Of a stretch of 64,000 nucleotides of DNA, positions 63,982 through 64,000 are shown one piece after another. Location: the NCBI GenBank assembly GCA_049724395.1, contig JAUGWO010000124.1, forward strand, positions 1-64,000, given 5' to 3'. The notes below the pieces were generated by a model that was not told the DNA's origin, searched no databases, and saw only the letters and a list, made by a program, of their open reading frames with translations. The stretch comes from Spongospora subterranea f. sp. subterranea (lineage: Eukaryota > Endomyxa: Phytomyxea > Phytomyxea > Plasmodiophorida). The position numbers and the translations under genes were made by a program. Position 1 is the stretch's first letter; each line of letters begins with the position of its first letter.

Positions 63982-64000
63982 AAGTGAGCAATTCCGATCC

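Overview
This is a stretch of eukaryotic nuclear DNA. The genes carry short spliceosomal GT-AG introns (mostly about 35-120 nt), use the standard code, and include nuclear housekeeping genes on both strands. The mix of Ty3/gypsy elements ending in chromodomains, a Crypton, MULE-, pogo-, mariner- and Harbinger-type DNA transposons, compact host genes, a yeast-length SAC1 and a SANBR-type gene fits an early-diverging fungus, perhaps chytrid-like. That is an inference; I cannot name the species.

Bases 1 to about 23,800 form a transposon island with no host gene I can recognise. From left to right it holds: a gypsy integrase scrap split by a SINE-like insertion; three minus-strand gypsy fossils back to back (615-8030); an apparently intact five-exon Crypton recombinase gene (8188-10762) followed by a degenerate repeat array; a Harbinger relic; a relic of an Ulp1-like peptidase; inverted blocks and a MITE; a recently moved 1.72-kb element with 173-bp inverted ends and an 8-9 bp target duplication, carrying a zinc-binding/AT-hook/ubiquitin-protease-like gene; another gypsy relic; a dead pogo transposon; and a fold-back pair of gypsy 3' ends.

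From about 24,660 to the end the window is gene-rich. In order: DEAD-box splicing helicase PRP5/DDX46 (+); a mariner element with clear ends; a SANBR (KIAA1841) orthologue (+); a Harbinger element with TAA target duplication; the ER P5A-type ATPase SPF1/ATP13A1 (-); the tiny cytochrome oxidase assembly factor PET117 (+), in two exons; DNAJC17/Cwf23 (+); a secreted 16-cysteine thaumatin-like protein (-); the phosphoinositide phosphatase SAC1 (-); an unrecognised 167-aa single-pass protein (-); an unrecognised 279-aa multi-pass protein (-); a very large HEAT-type protein (-); a small tail-anchored ORF (-) divergent with the tRNA/mRNA pseudouridine synthase PUS7 (+); and a multi-pass membrane protein with a luminal domain (-).

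The genes do not form one pathway. Two belong to pre-mRNA splicing (PRP5 and DNAJC17/Cwf23), two act at the ER membrane (P5A ATPase and SAC1), and PUS7 modifies RNA. Models for the Crypton, SANBR, PUS7, SAC1, PET117 and the 167-aa and 279-aa proteins all close in frame across every intron I placed, which supports them. PRP5 needs one base removed from an A-run, most likely an assembly error.
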